Assembly (NCBI GenBank): GCA_964020085.1 | Contig: CAXHUQ010001451.1 | Span: 62,001-126,000, forward strand | Reading direction: 5' to 3' | Length of the DNA: 64,000 nt | Origin: Micromussa lordhowensis | Taxonomy: Eukaryota; Cnidaria; Anthozoa; Scleractinia; Lobophylliidae | Shown here: positions 59,855 to 64,000 of the stretch, piece by piece | How the letters are laid out: each line of letters starts with the position of its first letter | Position numbering within the stretch: the stretch's first letter is position 1 | The notes under the pieces: generated by a model | What the model saw: the letters and a program-made list of their open reading frames with translations, nothing else | Told to the model about the DNA's origin: nothing | Database searches by the model: none | Program-made: the position numbers and the translations under genes

Positions 59855-62638
59855 GGCTAATTAGCAATCGGGCTGCTTAGCATAGTGTGACATTTTGCAC
59901 AGCTCCGAAACTTTGCATGTGGACCCGGACCGACCCCGGGAGTGCTTTGGTTCCATTAGTTTGCAAAATTGCGACGCGCGCCAAGCTCGGCTAAATAGGT
60001 AGCCAGCCGGCCGCACCCGGGGATCTGCCGGGCTGGTTAGCATAGTGTGACATTTTGCGCAGCTCCGAAACTTTGCATGTGGGCCCGGACCGACCCCTGA
60101 AGTGCTTTGATGCCATTAGTTTGCAAAGTTGCGACGCGCGCCAAGCTCGGCTAATTAGGCAGCCAGCCGGCCGCACCAGCAGATCTGCCGGGCTGCTTAG
60201 CATAGTGTGACATTTTGCGCGGCTCCGAAACTGTGCATGTGGGCCCGGACTGACCCCGGAAGTGCTTTGGTGCCATTAGTTTGCAAAGTTGCGATGCGCG
60301 CCAAGTTCGGCTAATTAGCAATCGGCCTGCTTAGCATAGTGTGACATTTTGAACAGCTCCAAAACTTTGCATGTGGACCCGGACCGACCCCGGGAGTGCT
60401 TTGGTGCCATTAGTTTGCAAAATTGCGACGCGCGCCAAGCTCGGCTAACTAGGTAGCCAGCCGGCCGCACCCAGGGATCTGCAGGGCTGGTTAGCATAGT
60501 GTGACATTTTGCGCAGCTCCGAAACTTTGCATGTGGGCCCGAACCGACCCCGGAAGTGCTTTGGTGCCATTAGTTTGCAAAGTTGCGACGCGCGCCAAGT
60601 TCGGCTAATTAGCAATCGGGCTGCTTAGCATAGTGTGACATTTTGCGCAGCTCCGAAACTTTGCATGTGGACCCGGACCGACCCCGGGAGTGCTTTGGTA
60701 CCATTAGTTTGCAAAGTTGTGACGCGCGCCAAGCTCGGCTAACTAGGCAGCCAGCCGGCCGCACCCGGGGAAATGCCGGGCTCCTAAGCATAGTGTGACA
60801 TTTTGCGCAGCTCCGAAACTTTGCATGTGGGCCCGGACCTACCCCGGGAGTGCTTTGGTGCCATTAGTTTGCAAAGTTGCGACGCGCGCCAAGTTTGGCT
60901 AATTAGCAATCGGGCTGCTTTGCATAGTGTGACATTTTGCGCAGCTCCGAAACTTTCCATGTGGATTCAAACCGACCCCGGGAGTGCCTTGGAGCCATTA
61001 GTTTGCAAAGTTGCGACCCGCGCCAAGCCCGGCTAATTAGGCAGCCAGCCGGCCGGCCGCACCCGCGGATCTGCCGGGCTGCTTAGCATAGTGTGACATT
61101 TTGCGCGGCTCCGAAACTGTGCATGTGGGCCCGGACTGACCCCGAGAGTGCTTTGGTGCCATTAGTTTGCAAAGTTGCGACGCGCGCCAAGTTTGGCTAA
61201 TTAGCAATCGGGCTGTTTAGCATAGTGTGACATTTTGCGCAGCTCCGAAACTTTGCATGTGGACCCGGACCAACCCCGGGAGTGCTTTGGTGCCATTAGT
61301 TTGCAAAATTGCGACGCGCGCCAGCCTCGGCTAACTAGGCAGCCAGCCGGCCGCACCCGCGGATCTGCCGGGCTCCTTAGCATAGTGTGACATTTTGCGC
61401 AGCTCCGAAACTGTGCATGTGGGCCCGGACCGACCCCGGAAGTGCTTTGGTTCCATTAGTTTGCAAAGTTGCGACGCGCGCCAAGTTCGGCTAATTAGCA
61501 ATCGGGCTGCTTAGCATAGTGTGACATTTTGCGCAGCTCCGAAACTTTGCATGTGGACCCGGACCGACCCCGGGAGTGCTTTGGTGCCATTAGTTTGCAA
61601 AGTTGTGACGCGCGCCAAGCTCGGCTAACTAGGCAGCCAGCCGGCCGAACCCGCGGAAATGCCGGGCTCCTAAGCATAGTGTGACATTTTGCGCAGCTCC
61701 GAAACTTTGCATGTGGGCCCGGACTGACCCCTGAAGTGCTTTGGTTCCATTAGTTTGCAAAGTTGCGACGCGCGCCAAGTTCGGCTAATTAGCAATCGGG
61801 TTGCTTAGCATAGTGTGACATTTTGCGCAGCTCTGAAACTTTGCATGTGGACCCGGACCGACCCCGGGAGTGCTTTGGTGCCATTAGTTTGCAAAGTTGC
61901 GACGCGCGCCAAGCTCGGCTAACTAGGCAGCTAGCCGGCCGCACCCGCGGATCTGCCGGGCTGCTTAGCATAGTGTGACATTTTGCGCAGCTCCGAAACT
62001 GTGCATGTGGGCCCGGACCGACCCCGGAAGTGCTTTGGTTCCATTAGTTTGCAAAGTTGCGACGCGCGCCAAGTTTGGCTAATTAGCAATCGGGCTGCTT
62101 AGCATAGTGTGACATTTTGCGCAGCTCCGAAACTTTGCATGTGGACCCGGACCGACCCCGGGAGTGCTTTGGTGCCATTAGTTTGCAAAGTTGCGACGCA
62201 CGCCAAGCTCGGCTAGCTAGGTAGCCAGCCGGCCGCACCCGGGGATCTGCCGGGCTCCTTAGCATAGTGTGACATTTTGAGCAGCTCCGAAACTTTGCAT
62301 GTGGGCCCGGACCGACCCCGGGAGTACTTTGGTGCCATTAGTTTGCAAAGTTGCGACGCGCGCCAAGTTTGGCTAATTAGCAATGGGGCTGCTTAGCATA
62401 GTGTGACATTTTGCGCAGCTCCGAAACTTTGCATGTGGACTTGGACCGACCCCGGGAGTGCTTTGGTGCCATTAGTTTGCAAAGTTGCGACGCGCGCCAA
62501 GTTCGGCTAATTAGCAATTGGGCTGCTTAGCATAGTGTGACATTTTGCGCAGCTCCGAAACTTTGCATGTGGGCCGGGACCGACCCCGGGAGTGCTTTGG
62601 TGCCATTAGTTTGCAAAGTTGCGACACGCGCCAAGTTT
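59855..62638. repeat. Canonical 19-mer HOR, a haplotype (2784 bp)
   Basis: Returns to the a haplotype and the caatgggg marker (about 62385) after two b units. Private changes are aactttcc for aactttgc near 60957, aagcccgg near 61028 and ggccgaaccc near 61648. Confidence 0.92.
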
Positions 62639-64000
62639 GGCTAATTAGCAATCGGGCTGCTTAGCATAGTGTGACATTTTGCACAGCTCCGAAACTTTGC
62701 ATGTGGACCCGGACCGACCCCGGGAGTGCTTTGGTTCCATTAGTTTGCAAAATTGCGACGCGCGCCAAGCTCGGCTAAATAGGTAGCCAGCCGGCCGCAC
62801 CCGGGGATCTGCCGGGCTGGTTAGCATAGTGTGACATTTTGCGCAGCTCCGAAACTTTGCATGTGGGCCCGGACCGACCCCTGAAGTGCTTTGATGCCAT
62901 TAGTTTGCAAAGTTGCGACGCGCGCCAAGCTCGGCTAATTAGGCAGCCAGCCGGCCGCACCAGCAGATCTGCCGGGCTGCTTAGCATAGTGTGACATTTT
63001 GCGCGGCTCCGAAACTGTGCATGTGGGCCCGGACTGACCCCGGAAGTGCTTTGGTGCCATTAGTTTGCAAAGTTGCGATGCGCGCCAAGTTCGGCTAATT
63101 AGCAATCGGCCTGCTTAGCATAGTGTGACATTTTGAACAGCTCCAAAACTTTGCATGTGGACCCGGACCGACCCCGGGAGTGCTTTGGTGCCATTAGTTT
63201 GCAAAATTGCGACGCGCGCCAAGCTCGGCTAACTAGGTAGCCAGCCGGCCGCACCCAGGGATCTGCAGGGCTGGTTAGCATAGTGTGACATTTTGCGCAG
63301 CTCCGAAACTTTGCATGTGGGCCCGAACCGACCCCGGAAGTGCTTTGGTGCCATTAGTTTGCAAAGTTGCGACGCGCGCCAAGTTCGGCTAATTAGCAAT
63401 CGGGCTGCTTAGCATAGTGTGACATTTTGCGCAGCTCCGAAACTTTGCATGTGGACCCGGACCGACCCCGGGAGTGCTTTGGTACCATTAGTTTGCAAAG
63501 TTGTGACGCGCGCCAAGCTCGGCTAACTAGGCAGCCAGCCGGCCGCACCCGGGGAAATGCCGGGCTCCTAAGCATAGTGTGACATTTTGCGCAGCTCCGA
63601 AACTTTGCATGTGGGCCCGGACCTACCCCGGGAGTGCTTTGGTGCCATTAGTTTGCAAAGTTGCGACGCGCGCCAAGTTTGGCTAATTAGCAATCGGGCT
63701 GCTTTGCATAGTGTGACATTTTGCGCAGCTCCGAAACTTTGCATGTGGATTCAAACCGACCCCGGGAGTGCCTTGGAGCCATTAGTTTGCAAAGTTGCGA
63801 CCCGCGCCAAGCTCGGCTAATTAGGCAGCCAGCCGGCCGGCCGCACCCGCGGATCTGCCGGGCTGCTTAGCATAGTGTGACATTTTGCGCGGCTCCGAAA
63901 CTGTGCATGTGGGCCCGGACTGACCCCGAGAGTGCTTTGGTGCCATTAGTTTGCAAAGTTGCGACGCGCGCCAAGTTTGGCTAATTAGCAATCGGGCTGT
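62639..64000. repeat. Canonical HOR, partial (1362 bp) at the window edge
   Basis: It begins a further canonical unit (S L L S L S L S L' S ...) and is cut by the window end within its tenth monomer. No sign of array decay is seen, so the array continues beyond the window. Confidence 0.9.

Larger units (their letters stand above)
22613..64000. repeat. Satellite array 2: S (134-bp) and L (160-bp) monomers in higher-order repeats
   Basis: Tandem array in one orientation, leaving the window at the right edge. Monomers are phased on the motif ggcta. Successive starts (22619, 22753, 22913, 23047, 23181, 23341, 23475, 23635 ...) are always 134 or 160 bp apart, with a 164-bp L' variant once per canonical unit. 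All monomers share the core tagcatagtgtgacatttt, the gctccgaaact block, gcatgtgg, gaccccgg and a cattagtttgcaaa block, and end in a CpG-rich gcgacgcgcgcc. Variants between monomer positions are numerous, but the same position in successive HOR units is nearly identical, which is the hallmark of HOR organisation as in alpha satellite. I do not recognise the family, and no insertions were seen. Confidence 0.97.

Noticed and set aside
25323..62987. 70-residue reverse-strand open frames overlapping the 60-residue ones
   Set aside because: They come from the two adjacent L monomers of the canonical unit. They overlap other repeat frames and show no sign of selection.
22625..63575. Dozens of 60-residue reverse-strand open frames (MLxSPADPRVRPAG... 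type), one per S-L pair
   Set aside because: They recur because the repeat recurs. Substitutions change residues freely, there is no codon bias or ribosome-binding or promoter context, and the frames span the S/L monomer border.
25975..63820. 77-residue forward open frames (MRSSETLHVG... type), one per HOR unit
   Set aside because: They arise where one S monomer has ctttgc for cttagc, which removes a stop, so two monomers are read through by chance. They are useful only as markers of HOR position.
1..64000. CRISPR array
   Set aside because: Repeats are contiguous at 219 or 134/160 bp with no unique spacers and no cas genes. The pattern is satellite DNA.
1..64000. CENP-B box in either satellite
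   Set aside because: I looked for the core pattern nTTCGnnnnAnnCGGGn. TTCG contexts such as cttcgtcta in array 1 and the reverse complement of ctccgaaact in array 2 lack the required A and CGGG positions.
1..64000. Ribosomal DNA spacer subrepeats
   Set aside because: rDNA spacers can hold repeats of these lengths, but arrays of 22 kb and more than 41 kb with no rRNA sequence or promoter are too long for an ordinary spacer. A homology search could still show a distant origin.
1..64000. Telomeric repeats or interstitial telomere tracts
   Set aside because: No runs of TTTAGGG, TTAGGG or their complements were seen. The tttagg in array 1 is a single occurrence per monomer.

Overview
The window contains no recognisable gene. 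All 64 kb is tandem satellite DNA, in two unrelated or only remotely related families that meet at one sharp junction near 22,612/22,613. I saw no transposon, tRNA, rRNA gene, telomere repeat or unique-sequence spacer on either strand. Long, gene-free, uninterrupted and highly homogenised satellite arrays point to a eukaryotic chromosome: centromeric, pericentromeric, subtelomeric or knob heterochromatin. I cannot name the species. A plant is my best guess from the style of the repeats, with low confidence. Positions and lengths below were counted by hand from the sequence.

Array 1 (1-22612) is a simple head-to-tail array of a 219-bp monomer: 103 full copies plus a 53-bp partial copy at the junction. 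The spacing is almost perfect. I count three 1-bp insertions in one T run and one 1-bp deletion in one C run over 22.6 kb. Copies differ by point variants that cluster regionally, and by small block duplications of 9, 6 and 5 monomers (1971, 1314 and 1095 bp). These are footprints of recent unequal exchange. Each monomer carries a short perfect inverted repeat with 7-bp arms.

Array 2 (22613-64000, continuing past the window) is built from two length classes of one monomer: S (134 bp) and L (160 bp). L carries a GC-rich stretch that makes it 26 bp longer. They are arranged in a true higher-order repeat (HOR). The canonical unit is 2784 bp, 19 monomers in the order S L L S L S L S L' S L S L S L S L S S, where L' is 164 bp. 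Canonical or near-canonical units occupy 35177-43528 and 51505-62638, with partial units at 43529 and 62639. Between and before these lie altered units: 9-mer (1284 bp), 14-mer (2032 bp), 18-mer (2624 bp), 23-mer (3320 bp) and a 28-monomer composite (4046 bp). Most differ by whole-monomer gains or losses.

At a larger scale, about 6.8 kb (about 24.18-31.01 kb) recurs almost unchanged 20,374 bp downstream (about 44.56-51.38 kb). A further 3.5-kb block (about 27.48-31.01 kb) recurs 4046 bp downstream. These offsets are consistent: 20,374 - 4046 = 16,328, which is the offset relating 31.86-35.18 kb to 48.19-51.51 kb. The array therefore looks like a 16.3-kb tandem duplication, one copy of which later gained a 4-kb internal duplication. 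The short open frames in the window recur because the repeats recur, and I do not regard them as genes.
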